This document shows, piece after piece, positions 50,773 through 60,443 of a stretch of DNA of 64,000 nt. The stretch lies in NCBI RefSeq assembly GCF_900520355.1, contig NZ_LS999521.1, forward strand, positions 868,001 to 932,000. The letters are read 5' to 3'. Both the position numbers and the translations under genes were made by a program. How positions within the stretch are numbered: the stretch's first letter is position 1; the number at the start of each line of letters is the position of its first letter. The stretch comes from Acinetobacter calcoaceticus. Lineage in GTDB: Bacteria > Pseudomonadota > Gammaproteobacteria > Pseudomonadales > Moraxellaceae. The notes beneath the pieces are model-generated. The model did no database searches. It was not told the DNA's origin and was given only the letters and a program-made list of their open reading frames with translations.

Positions 50773-51564
50773 TTGACACCGCATTTATATGGGGTTGAAA
50801 CCTTAGAAGTACAGCGCTTCAAAAAAACTGAATCTGAAATTGCATTAGACAATATTGTTCAAGAACACCCGATTGCTTTGGTATATAACGGTATTTCTCA
50901 CGCCGTGATGATGGCAACGCCTACCGATGTGAGTTTATTTGCAAAAGGATTTAGTCTGTCTGAAGGGATTTTAACGAGTTTAAAAGAACTCTACGCCATT
51001 GAGGTGCATCAAAGTGAATTAGGTATTGAAGTCGAAATGACGATTTCATCTAGGGCGTTTTTGACTTTAAAAGAACATAGAAGAATGATGGTGGGGCGTA
51101 CAGGTTGCGGTTTATGTGGTATTGAAAGTTTAGAGCAGTTTCATCTCGATGTTCCTAAAATTACCACCGAACCTTCTAAAGAATGGCTTGCGCAAATTCC
51201 GATGGCTATTTCTCACTTAAAGAATCGGCAAGAAATTACGGCTTTGACGGGAGGTGCACATGCCGCAGCTTGGGTCGTTGAAGGTCAAATCATCGCATTA
51301 TTTGAAGATGTGGGACGCCACAATGCTTTAGACAAATTGCTCGGTTATTTAGCCCAAGAAAACTATGATACAAGTTCTGGTTTTGTTGTCATGACCAGTC
51401 GTGCAAGCTATGAATTAATTCGTAAATGCGCTCAGTTGAATATCGGTTTACTAGCATCAATTTCCGCTCCAACCAGCATGGCCATTCGGTTAGCAAAAAT
51501 ATCGGGTCTAACTTTGGCTAGTTTTTGTCGTGGGGATGGCTTTGTTTTATATACCGAATTATGA
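50773..51564 (+). CDS. fdhD: Sulfurtransferase FdhD
   Basis: Transfers sulfur from IscS to the molybdenum cofactor of formate dehydrogenase-type enzymes. The 263-residue protein shows SLSEGILTS, the sulfur-carrying GRTGCGLCGIESL cysteine loop, TGGAHAAAWV, FEDVGRHNALDKLLG and TSRASYELIRK. TTG at 50773 is preceded by AAGGA at seven bases and is the likely start. Its place directly after the YdeP-type gene supports that enzyme being its client. Confidence 0.95.
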   Translation: MTPHLYGVETLEVQRFKKTESEIALDNIVQEHPIALVYNGISHAVMMATPTDVSLFAKGFSLSEGILTSLKELYAIEVHQSELGIEVEMTISSRAFLTLKEHRRMMVGRTGCGLCGIESLEQFHLDVPKITTEPSKEWLAQIPMAISHLKNRQEITALTGGAHAAAWVVEGQIIALFEDVGRHNALDKLLGYLAQENYDTSSGFVVMTSRASYELIRKCAQLNIGLLASISAPTSMAIRLAKISGLTLASFCRGDGFVLYTEL

Positions 51565-51615
51565 AGCCTTAAAAGAACCATTAAATAAACTCTCATTAAA
51601 AAAATGATCAAAAAG

Positions 51616-51640
51616 ATAGAAATTTACATTTCTATTTTTT
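51616..51640 (+). terminator. Terminator after fdhD
   Basis: ATAGAAAT pairs with ATTTCTAT around TTAC and runs into six Ts. Confidence 0.7.
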
Positions 51641-51707
51641 CTAATTTTAAGCTAGGCGGGAGTTTTATACTTTATTATCAGACTTCGGTAGGTCGGAGTG
51701 TGTCCCA

Positions 51708-52100
51708 ATGTCTTGGTTGCAGTCTCTAAAAGATTGGGCAAAACATCTAAAAAAACAAATTATTATGTTGTGGTTCGCATCGAAGCACCCGCAAATGCCG
51801 TGGCTACCAAAAATTATTGCTGTTGTAGCGGTTGCCTATGCTTTTAGTCCCATTGATTTAATTCCAGATTTTATTCCTGTTTTGGGATTACTTGATGAGG
51901 CTTTAATTTTACCAATACTCATTTGGTTGGCTGTTCGCTTTACGCCTAAACACGTCATTTTAGAGGCAGAACAACAAGCTGAAGACTGGTTTGAACAACA
52001 AGAACGCCGCCCTCAAAATTATTTGGTCGCTGTGTTGATTATTCTAGTTTGGATAACTTTGGCTGTGATGGCTTATTTCTATTTTGGCGGTGATTTATAA
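51708..52100 (+). CDS. YkvA-family (DUF1232) membrane protein
   Basis: A 130-residue protein with the DUF1232 signature VAYAFSPIDLIPDFIPVLGL then LDEALILPILIWLAVRF, flanked by basic and acidic segments, and a C-terminal hydrophobic span (LVAVLIILVWITLAVMAYFYF). Function of the family is unknown; membrane association is likely. Monocistronic between fdhD and pdxB. Confidence 0.83.
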   Translation: MSWLQSLKDWAKHLKKQIIMLWFASKHPQMPWLPKIIAVVAVAYAFSPIDLIPDFIPVLGLLDEALILPILIWLAVRFTPKHVILEAEQQAEDWFEQQERRPQNYLVAVLIILVWITLAVMAYFYFGGDL

Positions 52101-52205
52101 CTCATAAACGTTAAAAATAGAGAATATTAATTTCAAGGCATTAACATTGTACTTTGCTACAACTCAAAGGATAATAACGTTTTTATAAGCTATGAGTTGC
52201 AGACA

Positions 52206-53273
52206 ATGAAAATCGTCGCAGATGAAAACTTGGCATTTACCGATTACTTTTTTTCAGAGTTTGGCGATATTCAACACCATGCAGGGCGTACTTTAACTCA
52301 TGCAGATGTAAAAGATGCAGAGGCTTTATTGGTTCGTTCGGTAACAGCAGTTAACGAGAGTTTAATTCGAGACACTTCAATAAAATATGTAGGTAGTGCC
52401 ACAATTGGTACCGATCATTTAGATATTCCAGCTTTAGAAAAACAAGGAATTACATGGGCAAATGCGGCAGGTTGTAATGCCCAAGCAGTTGCTGAATATG
52501 TCATTACTGCTTTACTGCATTTAGGTGCCAACCTTTTAGAACAGCAAGAAAAATTTACTCTAGGCATTGTTGGGCTTGGAAACGTGGGTAAACGTTTAGC
52601 ATATATGGCTCAGTTGCTTGGCTGGCGTGTGATTGGATGTGACCCATATGTACAGTTAAATTCGATTGAGAATGTAAGCTTAGAAACGCTCTTGCAACAA
52701 GCGAATGCAATTTCAATTCATGTGCCTTTAACCAAAAATGTTGAGCATGCGACTTATCATCTTTTTAATGAGCAAGCGTTTGCAGCACTTCAACCGAACA
52801 CGATTTTAATTAATAGTGCGCGTGGCCCAGTCGTTAAAGAAGCAGCTTTAATCGAAGATATTCAGCGTACAAAACGAAAAGTTGTGCTCGATGTGTTTGA
52901 ACATGAGCCAGTCATCTCAAAAGAGCTTATAGACATGTTGGCTTTGGCAACACCGCATATTGCTGGTTATAGTCTCGAAGGTAAAGCCCGCGGTACGCAA
53001 ATGATTTATGAAGCATTTTGCCAAAAGTTTGGTTTCGATATAAATAAGCGTTTCGAAACTCAGTTGCCTGCATGTGAAGATTATTTTTCAGGTAATGACT
53101 TAAAGACTGTGTTAAAGCAAAAATTAACTGAAATTTATGACATTGCTCAAGACGATGCCAATATTCGTGCTTGTATTAAAGACGGCAAAGTCGAGCAAAA
53201 AGCATTTGATTTATTGCGTAAGAATTATCCGCTGCGTCGGGAATGGGCAGCACATGGAGGGCCGCAGGCATGA
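52206..53273 (+). CDS. pdxB: Erythronate-4-phosphate dehydrogenase
   Basis: The second step of DXP-dependent pyridoxal 5'-phosphate synthesis: oxidation of 4-phosphoerythronate to 2-oxo-3-hydroxy-4-phosphobutanoate. The 355-residue protein begins MKIVADENLAFTDYFF, has the NAD-binding GIVGLGNVGKRLAYMA motif, the catalytic region INSARGPVVKEAALIED and FEHEPVI, and a C-terminal DUF3410-like dimerisation domain. TTG at 52197 is also in frame, but ATG 52206 starts the conserved sequence. Its stop overlaps the epmA start by four bases, so the two are translationally coupled. Confidence 0.93.
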   Translation: MKIVADENLAFTDYFFSEFGDIQHHAGRTLTHADVKDAEALLVRSVTAVNESLIRDTSIKYVGSATIGTDHLDIPALEKQGITWANAAGCNAQAVAEYVITALLHLGANLLEQQEKFTLGIVGLGNVGKRLAYMAQLLGWRVIGCDPYVQLNSIENVSLETLLQQANAISIHVPLTKNVEHATYHLFNEQAFAALQPNTILINSARGPVVKEAALIEDIQRTKRKVVLDVFEHEPVISKELIDMLALATPHIAGYSLEGKARGTQMIYEAFCQKFGFDINKRFETQLPACEDYFSGNDLKTVLKQKLTEIYDIAQDDANIRACIKDGKVEQKAFDLLRKNYPLRREWAAHGGPQA

Positions 53274-54244
53274 GTTTAAGTTATCAACCTACTTGTTCAA
53301 TTGATGCCTTAAAAGCACGTGCCAAACTCTACAATCAAATTCGTCAGTTTTTTGCTGAACGAGCTGTTATGGAAGTTGAGACACCTCTAGTTTCACAAGC
53401 AGGCGTAACCGATGTGCATTTAGCGTCTGTTCAGGCTTTACGTCATATTAATGGGAAATTGCAAACTCAATATTTGCAGACCTCACCAGAGTTTGCCATG
53501 AAACGGTTATTGGCGAGTGGTAGCGGGCCGATTTACCAGATTTGTAAGGTTTTTCGAGACGATGAACACGGGCGTAAACACAATAGTGAATTTACGATGC
53601 TCGAATGGTACCGCCCGAGTTTTGACCTAAAAGCTTTAATGCATGAAACGGCCGATTTATTGCAAACCTGCTTGCAGCATCGTTTTGGTGAAGTTCGTCC
53701 ATTTATTTTAAGTTATAAACATGCCTTTCAGGACCGTTTAGACATTAACCCATTACAAGCAACTTTGAAGCAACTCAAAGAAACTGCAAATCGTGTGGGC
53801 TTAAACCTTGATTTAGGTGATGACCGTTTAGCTTATATCGATTTGTTATTTTCACATTTTGTTGAACCAAGTTTGGGATTTGATGCACCTGTCTTTTTAA
53901 CTGACTTTCCACCAGAAATGGCATCTTTAGCAAAGGTGAAACTCGATGAAGATGGGGAAGAGGTTGCTGCTCGTTTTGAGGTCTATATTGAAGGTTTAGA
54001 GCTGGCAAATGCGTACGATGAATTGCTTGATGCTGAAGTTTTACGTTCACGCTTTGAAGCAGATAATGCCGAGCGAGCTAAGCAGGGTCTTCATGTTATG
54101 CCTTTAGATGAACATCTATTAGCTGCTTTACCTCATATGCCAGAATGCTCAGGAATTGCTCTAGGCGTAGATCGTCTATTAATGGTTGCAATGGACCAGC
54201 TTCAAATTGAAAAAGTGATTACATTTCCAGCAGACATTGCTTAA
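53270..54244 (+). CDS. epmA: Elongation factor P--(R)-beta-lysine ligase EpmA (GenX/PoxA)
   Basis: A truncated class II lysyl-tRNA-synthetase-like enzyme that attaches (R)-beta-lysine to EF-P so that it relieves ribosome stalling at polyproline. 324 residues, lacking the anticodon-binding domain. Motif 2 is FRDDEHGRKHNSEFTMLEWY and motif 3 SGIALGVDRLLMVAMDQL. I choose ATG 53270 (MSLSYQPTCS), which overlaps the pdxB stop as ATGA and has GGAGG upstream; the open frame starts nine codons earlier inside pdxB. epmB and efp are not in the window. Confidence 0.93.
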   Translation: MSLSYQPTCSIDALKARAKLYNQIRQFFAERAVMEVETPLVSQAGVTDVHLASVQALRHINGKLQTQYLQTSPEFAMKRLLASGSGPIYQICKVFRDDEHGRKHNSEFTMLEWYRPSFDLKALMHETADLLQTCLQHRFGEVRPFILSYKHAFQDRLDINPLQATLKQLKETANRVGLNLDLGDDRLAYIDLLFSHFVEPSLGFDAPVFLTDFPPEMASLAKVKLDEDGEEVAARFEVYIEGLELANAYDELLDAEVLRSRFEADNAERAKQGLHVMPLDEHLLAALPHMPECSGIALGVDRLLMVAMDQLQIEKVITFPADIA

Positions 54245-54256
54245 AAACTAACAAAT

Positions 54257-54284
54257 AAAAAAGCCACAATATTGTGGCTTTTTT
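54257..54284. terminator. Bidirectional terminator between epmA and the Tim44-like gene
   Basis: AAAAAAGCCACAAT followed directly by ATTGTGGCTTTTTT is a perfect 28-base palindrome between convergent genes. Confidence 0.92.
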
Positions 54285-54302
54285 ATTTAGAGCTTATTCA
54301 GC

Positions 54303-55274
54303 TTAAGCTTGTTGAATACCTGCAACAACCCAGTCTTGCTGAGAGCCAGCAGGTTTAACAAAGTGCCAGATTTCAGCAAATGGCTGTGGCAAGCTGTTTA
54401 GATCTTCACTCACTGTACCAGTGAAACGTACGCTTACTACGTATTGACCATTTTCAGTCGCACTATCTACAACCATCGCATTGAGGTTACTAAACTCGGC
54501 AACATCTTGATCTTGGTTTTCCATGATGTCGTTATACATAGAAGTATAAAGTTCTGGCGTTAAGTAACGGCGAATTTCTTCAATGTTACTTGCAGTATTC
54601 ATCGATTGGATGTGGTTAAAACGTTGACGTGCAATACGCAAGAAAGAAGCTGGTTCACTACCGTCTGGAAGTTGATTGCCATTACTGGTCGTTACACCGC
54701 CAAAAGGAGCTTGGGTTGCAGCACCACCAGTCACAGACTGTCCAAAGATATTTGTATTATCTCCAGCATTACGTGGTGTCGCTTGTGGTGCAGCAGAACG
54801 GCCAAATGGATTTTGACCGCCATTGTTTGGTGCGTATGGGTTATTAGCCGTTAGTTTTTTTTTTGATCCCAATTTACGGAATACAAAGAAAGCTAAAGCA
54901 GCTGCAAGTAACACCCAAATCCAGCCCGGGATACCACCTTTTTTCTCTTGTTGAGCTTCAGCCTGAGTGGCTTGCTGTTCAGTTGATGTCGGTTTGTCGT
55001 CAGCTAAAGCATTTGCTGCAACAGCACCTACGGCAGCACCAGCCACACCAGCTGCAACCATTGAACCAACACCCGGACCAGATCTTTGAGGCGCAGTAGC
55101 AGGTTGTTGAGCAGGAGTCACTTGACGAGGTTGTTGATATGACTGGCTTGACGTAGTAGAGCGTGCCATACCGTGGCTTTTACCACCACCCGCACGTTTA
55201 GCTTCAGCAAGAGGAGAAATTGCTAAAGCAGCCATTAAAATACCGCTAATCAAGCCACGCTGGTGTACTTCCAT
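54303..55274 (-). CDS. Tim44-like domain membrane protein
   Basis: A 323-residue protein: an N-terminal signal-like hydrophobic segment ending SPLAEAKRAGG, a Ser/Gln/Pro-rich linker, a glycine/alanine-rich stretch (VGSMVAAGVAGAAVGAVAAN), a transmembrane span IPGWIWVLLAAALAFFVF followed by RKLGSKKK, another low-complexity linker, and a C-terminal Tim44-like domain (SFLRIARQRFNHIQSM, RRYLTPELYTSMYNDI, VSVRFTGTVSED, AEIWHFVK). Bacterial Tim44-like proteins are linked to inner-membrane complexes, but the role here is unknown. Confidence 0.8.
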   Translation of the reverse strand: MEVHQRGLISGILMAALAISPLAEAKRAGGGKSHGMARSTTSSQSYQQPRQVTPAQQPATAPQRSGPGVGSMVAAGVAGAAVGAVAANALADDKPTSTEQQATQAEAQQEKKGGIPGWIWVLLAAALAFFVFRKLGSKKKLTANNPYAPNNGGQNPFGRSAAPQATPRNAGDNTNIFGQSVTGGAATQAPFGGVTTSNGNQLPDGSEPASFLRIARQRFNHIQSMNTASNIEEIRRYLTPELYTSMYNDIMENQDQDVAEFSNLNAMVVDSATENGQYVVSVRFTGTVSEDLNSLPQPFAEIWHFVKPAGSQQDWVVAGIQQA

Positions 55275-55355
55275 AGGAAATTCCTGTTTAAAATTAATTT
55301 ACAATAGTATTTATGCAGGCATTTACCCTAAATTTCAACTATAAAAGTATATTTT

Positions 55356-56744
55356 TTATGTCAATTCATCACTCAATTGCATAGCTTCGGTCAAGGCTTC
55401 ATGCAAACGGGCAACGGCAATGACCTGAACCCCTGGAATTGCTTTTTGCGGCGCATTGCCTCTTGGTAAAATGACATATTTAAAACCATGTTTAGCCGCT
55501 TCTTTTAAACGCTCTTGGCCATTAGGAACTGGGCGAATTTCACCAGAAAGACCAACTTCGCCAAAAACCGCAAGCTGCTGTGGTAAAGCCTTAGTACGTA
55601 AACTTGAAGCACATGCTAATAAAACTGCTAAATCTGAACCTGTTTCAGTAATTTTTAAGCCACCTACAATATTTACATAGACGTCTTGTCCTGTTGTCTG
55701 GACGCCTCCGTGACGGTGCATGACAGCAAGAAGCATGTTTAAACGGTTTTGTTCAAGACCTAATGCGACACGACGTGGTTGGCCTTGTGCATCGTCAACC
55801 AATGCTTGTACTTCGACTAAAAGAGGGCGAGTACCTTCACGGCTAATCATGACGATTGAACCCGGAATCGCTTCATCATAACGACTCAAAAAAATAGCAG
55901 AAGGGTTAGCAACTTCACGTAACCCTTTATCTGTCATCGCGAATACACCCAGTTCATTGACTGCACCAAAACGGTTTTTAACTGCACGAATCATTCGATA
56001 GCGTGAGTCGGATTGACCTTCAAAGTAAAGTACACAATCCACCATGTGTTCTAAAACACGAGGGCCTGCAAGAGCACCTTCTTTAGTGACATGACCAACA
56101 AGAAATAGTGCCGTACCACTATTTTTTGCATAACGTGTAAGTAATGCAGCAGATTCACGAATTTGAGAAACACCACCTGGCGCCGATTGAAGGGTTTCGG
56201 TGTAAAGTGTCTGAATAGAATCTAAAATAGCCACAGCAGGCTTTTCTTGTTCTAGAACCTCACAAATTCGTTCTACGCAGGTTTCGGCCATGGCCTTTAA
56301 CTTGTCAGTAGGTAAATCAAGACGTTGAGCACGAAGAGCAACCTGAGATAACGATTCTTCACCCGTAATATAAAGTGCGGAGCTTTTCGCGCTTGCCATA
56401 TGGGTTGCTGTTTGTAACAGAATGGTCGATTTACCAATACCAGGATCACCACCAATCAGTACGACTGAACCGGTAACTAAACCTCCGCCAAGTACACGGT
56501 CAAATTCGCTAATACCTGTCTGTAAGCGGGTTTCATGGGAAACTGAGACTTTATTGAGTGTTGTAATATTGGCGGCTTGGCCTGCATAGCCCCCAGTTTT
56601 GGGGCGTGCTCGGTGCGCAGTGGTTGGTTCAAGTCTGACTTCGGTCAGGCAATTCCATTCACCACACTCTGAACATTGACCTGCCCATTTAAGATGATCG
56701 GCACCACATTGCTCGCAACGGTAAATAGTTTTGACTTTACTCAT
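55356..56744 (-). CDS. radA: DNA repair protein RadA
   Basis: A RecA-like helicase that drives branch migration in recombination intermediates. The 462-residue protein has the N-terminal zinc finger YRCEQCGADHLKWAGQC and CSECGEWN, Walker A GGDPGIGKSTILLQ, the RadA-specific KNRFG motif and a C-terminal Lon-protease-like domain (GQDVYVNIVGGLKI, FGEVGLSGEIRPV). Monocistronic with a long upstream region. Confidence 0.96.
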   Translation of the reverse strand: MSKVKTIYRCEQCGADHLKWAGQCSECGEWNCLTEVRLEPTTAHRARPKTGGYAGQAANITTLNKVSVSHETRLQTGISEFDRVLGGGLVTGSVVLIGGDPGIGKSTILLQTATHMASAKSSALYITGEESLSQVALRAQRLDLPTDKLKAMAETCVERICEVLEQEKPAVAILDSIQTLYTETLQSAPGGVSQIRESAALLTRYAKNSGTALFLVGHVTKEGALAGPRVLEHMVDCVLYFEGQSDSRYRMIRAVKNRFGAVNELGVFAMTDKGLREVANPSAIFLSRYDEAIPGSIVMISREGTRPLLVEVQALVDDAQGQPRRVALGLEQNRLNMLLAVMHRHGGVQTTGQDVYVNIVGGLKITETGSDLAVLLACASSLRTKALPQQLAVFGEVGLSGEIRPVPNGQERLKEAAKHGFKYVILPRGNAPQKAIPGVQVIAVARLHEALTEAMQLSDELT

Positions 56745-57087
56745 AAAAAATTGAAATTTTGCTCGATATTATATAAATATAGTTCTATAGAGAGTCCTTA
56801 GCTCTTTTTCCTAAATTTTTCATGTAAAAGATTAGGAATTAGAAAAGCGGAGCTTTTTAGGAACTAAAAGGGAAAGACATCAAAAATAACACGATATAGG
56901 ATTTTTACAAGTCAGATAGAGTTTGTTTTCAGTGGATATAAAAAATCTAATCTATCCCCAAGGAAGGTGTTTTTACTAACGTATATATCTACCTGTTTAT
57001 TATAGAGATGGCATGGATATTGCTGAAGTAAAAAACGAACAAAATAATATGAGTATTGTATTTTAAAAATACAAAAGGTTGATATCT
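56745..57087. other. Divergent intergenic region between radA and the sodium:alanine symporter
   Basis: About 340 AT-rich bases. TTCCTAA (56808-56814) and TTAGGAA (56832-56838) form a hairpin with an inner TTTT/AAAA stem, and AGGAA-type segments recur just downstream. AAAAGG precedes the symporter start. No gene is supported. Confidence 0.4.
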
Positions 57088-58581
57088 ATGAGTGCAGCAG
57101 AAATTGTTGATTGGGTAAATAGCATAATCTGGAGTAAAGGACTGATTTACTTGTGCTTAGGCGCTGGTTTATTTTTTTCTATTTTGACTAGATTCGTTCA
57201 AGTACGCCAAATGAAAGAAATGGTAAGGTTATTAATAAAAGGAACTTCTTCAGAACAGGGGATTTCATCTTTTCAGGCGCTTGCAGTTTCACTATCAGGA
57301 CGTGTAGGTGTAGGTAATATTGCAGGTGTCGCGGCAGCAATTGGTTTTGGTGGTCCTGGTGCTGTCTTTTGGATGTGGCTAGTAGCATTTCTAGGAGCAA
57401 GTACAGCATATGTTGAATCGACATTAGGCCAAATCTATAAGGTTGAATATCAAGGGCAATACCGTGGTGGTCCAGCTTTTTATTTTGATAGGGGGTTAGG
57501 ACAACGCTGGTTAGGAATCGTGTTTGCTATTGCTGCGATTATTTCTTGTGGTTTGTTTTTACCAGGTATCCAAGCAAATGCTGTAGGTAAAGCTTTTACT
57601 CAGATTACAGGTGAAGGCACAATTATTTTTGGAGATATTGGATTATTTAAACTTGTTGCACTTGCTGTAATTGTAAGTTTACTTGCCATCATTATTTTTG
57701 GAGGAATCAAGCGGATCGCACGTTTTGCTGAGTTCGTGGTGCCATTCATGGCTGCTGGATATATTTTAATGGCTGTCATTATTGTAATTGCCAATATCCA
57801 TGAACTCCCTGGAGTAATTAAATTAATTTTTGAAGATGCTTTTTCTCCTATGGCGGGTCTTGGTGCGGCGATTGGCTGGGGAGTAAAACGTGGTGTTTAT
57901 TCAAATGAAGCAGGTCAAGGAACAGGTCCTCACGCAGCGGCTGCGGCTGAAGTTCAGCATCCGGCTCAACAAGGATTTGTTCAAGCATTTTCAATTTATG
58001 TGGATACTTTATTTGTTTGTTCTGCTACAGCATTCATGATTTTAATCACAGGGATGTATAATGTACAAGGGACCTTAGAAGCAGGTCAATTTATTGTGCA
58101 AAATGTTGGAGCTACAGTTGAAATTGGTTCTCCTGCATTCACCCAAATGGCTGTTAGTACAATGTTTGGTAATTTTGGCCAAATTTTTGTGGCTTTGGCT
58201 GTTTTCTTTTTTGCTTTCACAACAATTGTTGCTTACTACTACATCGCGGAAACTAACATTACTTATCTAAGCTATATTACAAAATCTCCATCACTATTAT
58301 TTGTGGTTAAGTGTTTTATTATTTTATCGGTATCTTATGGTGTGCTTAGTGCAACTGGTTATATATGGGGTATTGGTGACATTGGTGTAGGTTTAATGGC
58401 ATGGATCAACATCGTTGGTATTATTGTAACTTATTTTATATGGAAACCTACTATTAAAGCATTGAAGGATTATGAGGCACAGCAAAAAGCTGGAGTAACA
58501 GAATATACATTTGATCCTATTAAATTAGGAATAAAAAATGCGACATTCTGGGAAGAAAAATTGAAAAATAAACAAAAATAG
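57088..58581 (+). CDS. Sodium:alanine/glycine symporter (AGCS family)
   Basis: A 497-residue inner-membrane carrier importing alanine or glycine with sodium. It has about ten to eleven hydrophobic spans, FQALAVSLSGRVGVGNIAGV with the conserved N-terminal AGCS signature, YVESTLGQIYKV, GGPAFYFDRG, and ASAAVEVQ-like AAAAAEVQHPAQQGF. ATG 57088 (MSAAEIVDW) is preferred over in-frame TTG 57079. Substrate preference between alanine, glycine and relatives is not readable. Single gene with its own terminator. Confidence 0.9.
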   Translation: MSAAEIVDWVNSIIWSKGLIYLCLGAGLFFSILTRFVQVRQMKEMVRLLIKGTSSEQGISSFQALAVSLSGRVGVGNIAGVAAAIGFGGPGAVFWMWLVAFLGASTAYVESTLGQIYKVEYQGQYRGGPAFYFDRGLGQRWLGIVFAIAAIISCGLFLPGIQANAVGKAFTQITGEGTIIFGDIGLFKLVALAVIVSLLAIIIFGGIKRIARFAEFVVPFMAAGYILMAVIIVIANIHELPGVIKLIFEDAFSPMAGLGAAIGWGVKRGVYSNEAGQGTGPHAAAAAEVQHPAQQGFVQAFSIYVDTLFVCSATAFMILITGMYNVQGTLEAGQFIVQNVGATVEIGSPAFTQMAVSTMFGNFGQIFVALAVFFFAFTTIVAYYYIAETNITYLSYITKSPSLLFVVKCFIILSVSYGVLSATGYIWGIGDIGVGLMAWINIVGIIVTYFIWKPTIKALKDYEAQQKAGVTEYTFDPIKLGIKNATFWEEKLKNKQK

Positions 58582-58620
58582 AATTTCAGAAATTTAGTTT
58601 ATTTAGTTATTAAATTCCGG

Positions 58621-58648
58621 AAGGGTAGTCTTAGGACTACCTTTTTTA
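58621..58648 (+). terminator. Terminator after the symporter
   Basis: GGTAGTC and GACTACC form the stem with loop TTAG, followed by six Ts. Confidence 0.88.
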
Positions 58649-58897
58649 TTTGTATGAAAGAATGAACTTGTCAGACAAAAGTTGACTTAAAAGTGCGTTG
58701 TTTTGAAATGAGCTTGTGCGTATTATCGGCCATAATTGTATGTAGCTTGAAATCATCGGCAATACAGACAAAAATTGGTTAGCTGAAAAGTTGTCAAAAA
58801 ATATACATTTAAAAGATACCTGCAAATGGTGCGATATCAACTTTTTGATTTGATTTTGGCTAACGGACTAAAAAAATTACTGGAGTGTATTCATAAG

Positions 58898-60304
58898 ATG
58901 TCGAATCAAAATTTGAGTGAACCTCATGAACAAGGTGAACTCCATCGTAGCCTTTCCAATCGGCATTTACAGCTGATTGCGATCGGCGGTGCAATTGGTA
59001 CCGGATTATTTATGGGATCAGGTAAAACCATTAGCCTTGCTGGTCCATCTATCTTATTTATTTATCTGATTATTGGTTTAATGGTGTTTTTTGTCATGCG
59101 TGCGCTTGGTGAACTACTCCTTTCAAATTTGGCCTATAAATCATTTATCGACTTTACAACAGATTTAATTGGCCCATGGGCAGGTTATTTTGTAGGGTGG
59201 ACTTACTGGTTATGTTGGATCACGATTGGTATTGCTGACCTTTCCGCGATTATCTATTACTTACAATTCTTTAATAATGGTCTGCCTTTTTCGCCTGTCG
59301 AAGGAGCAATGATTAGTGTTGCGGCTATTGTCTTTATTATGGGTTTAAACCTGTTAACAGTACGTCTATTTGGTGAGTTAGAGTTCTGGTTTGCTCTCGT
59401 TAAGATCCTTGCAATTGTCATTTTAATTGCTGTGGGTTTATGGATGATCTTTACTGGTTTTACCTCTACTACAGGTGAAGTTGCTTCATTTACTCATCTT
59501 TGGGCTAACGGTGGTTTCTTCCCAACTGGTGTGAATGGTTTCTTAGCAGGCTTCCAGATTGCGATTTTTGCTTTCGTTGGTGTCGAGCTTGTTGGAACAA
59601 CGGCTGCTGAAACTAAAGACCCAGCACGTAATTTGCCAAAAGCAATTAATTCAATTCCAATCCGTATCATTATTTTCTATGTGTTGGCACTATTGATCGT
59701 CATGTCAGTAACACCATGGAACAGAATTGATCCAAGCATCAGTCCATTTGTGAACTTGTTTAGTCAGGCAGGTATTGCTGCAGCGGCAATCTTGATGAAC
59801 TTAGTTGTGTTGTCATCTGTAATGTCATCAATGAACAGTGGTGTATTCTCAACCAGCCGTATGTTATTTGGTCTATCGCGTGAAGATCAGGGACCAAAAG
59901 CTTTTGGTAAACTTAACAAACGTGCAGTCCCAGCAAATGCATTGTATTTCTCTGCTGCGTGTTTATTGTTAGGTGCAGCTTTACAGTATTTTGTACCAAA
60001 TACTGTTGAAGCCTTTACGCTTGCGACGACACTCTCAACTATTTTGTTTATTTGTGTGTGGTTACTCATTATCTGGAGTTATATCCGTTATTACACTACA
60101 CGTCCTGAGTTACATGCTAAATCAACATTTAAATTGCCGGGTGGCTTATTTACATGCTGGATCACGATTATTTTCTTCATTGGCATGATTTACGTGTTGT
60201 CTTTAGAAGCAGATACTGCCAGAGCACTTAAAATTAGCCCGATCTGGTTTGTGATCCTGATTATTGGTTACTACTTTTTCTATAAACCGCGCCATAAAAA
60301 ATAA
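58898..60304 (+). CDS. cycA: D-serine/D-alanine/glycine permease CycA
   Basis: A proton-driven inner-membrane amino-acid permease of the APC family with twelve spans, 468 residues. ELHRSLSNRHLQLIAIGGAI, GTGLFMGSGKTISLAGPS, MRALGELLLSN, FQIAIFAFVGVELVGTTAAE and KAINSIPIRI follow E. coli CycA closely. The frame opens at 58826, but ATG 58898 (MSNQNLSEP) begins the conserved protein. It lies downstream of another alanine/glycine carrier with a terminator between, so the pair is functionally related but separately transcribed. Confidence 0.9.
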   Translation: MSNQNLSEPHEQGELHRSLSNRHLQLIAIGGAIGTGLFMGSGKTISLAGPSILFIYLIIGLMVFFVMRALGELLLSNLAYKSFIDFTTDLIGPWAGYFVGWTYWLCWITIGIADLSAIIYYLQFFNNGLPFSPVEGAMISVAAIVFIMGLNLLTVRLFGELEFWFALVKILAIVILIAVGLWMIFTGFTSTTGEVASFTHLWANGGFFPTGVNGFLAGFQIAIFAFVGVELVGTTAAETKDPARNLPKAINSIPIRIIIFYVLALLIVMSVTPWNRIDPSISPFVNLFSQAGIAAAAILMNLVVLSSVMSSMNSGVFSTSRMLFGLSREDQGPKAFGKLNKRAVPANALYFSAACLLLGAALQYFVPNTVEAFTLATTLSTILFICVWLLIIWSYIRYYTTRPELHAKSTFKLPGGLFTCWITIIFFIGMIYVLSLEADTARALKISPIWFVILIIGYYFFYKPRHKK

Positions 60305-60324
60305 GTTTTTTCTTGGTACTAATC

Positions 60325-60354
60325 AAACGCTGGCTGAAAAGCTGGCGTTTTTTT
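60325..60354 (+). terminator. Terminator after cycA
   Basis: AAACGCTGGCT and AGCTGGCGTTT pair over 11 positions (two G-T pairs) around a GAAA tetraloop, followed by a T-run. Confidence 0.9.
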
Positions 60355-60443
60355 ATCGATATTGTTTTTCCTGGTAAGTTTACTCTTTAGCCGTTTGCCT
60401 GATCACGGTATACTGCACCGAATTGTTTAAATCAGGTGCTCAG

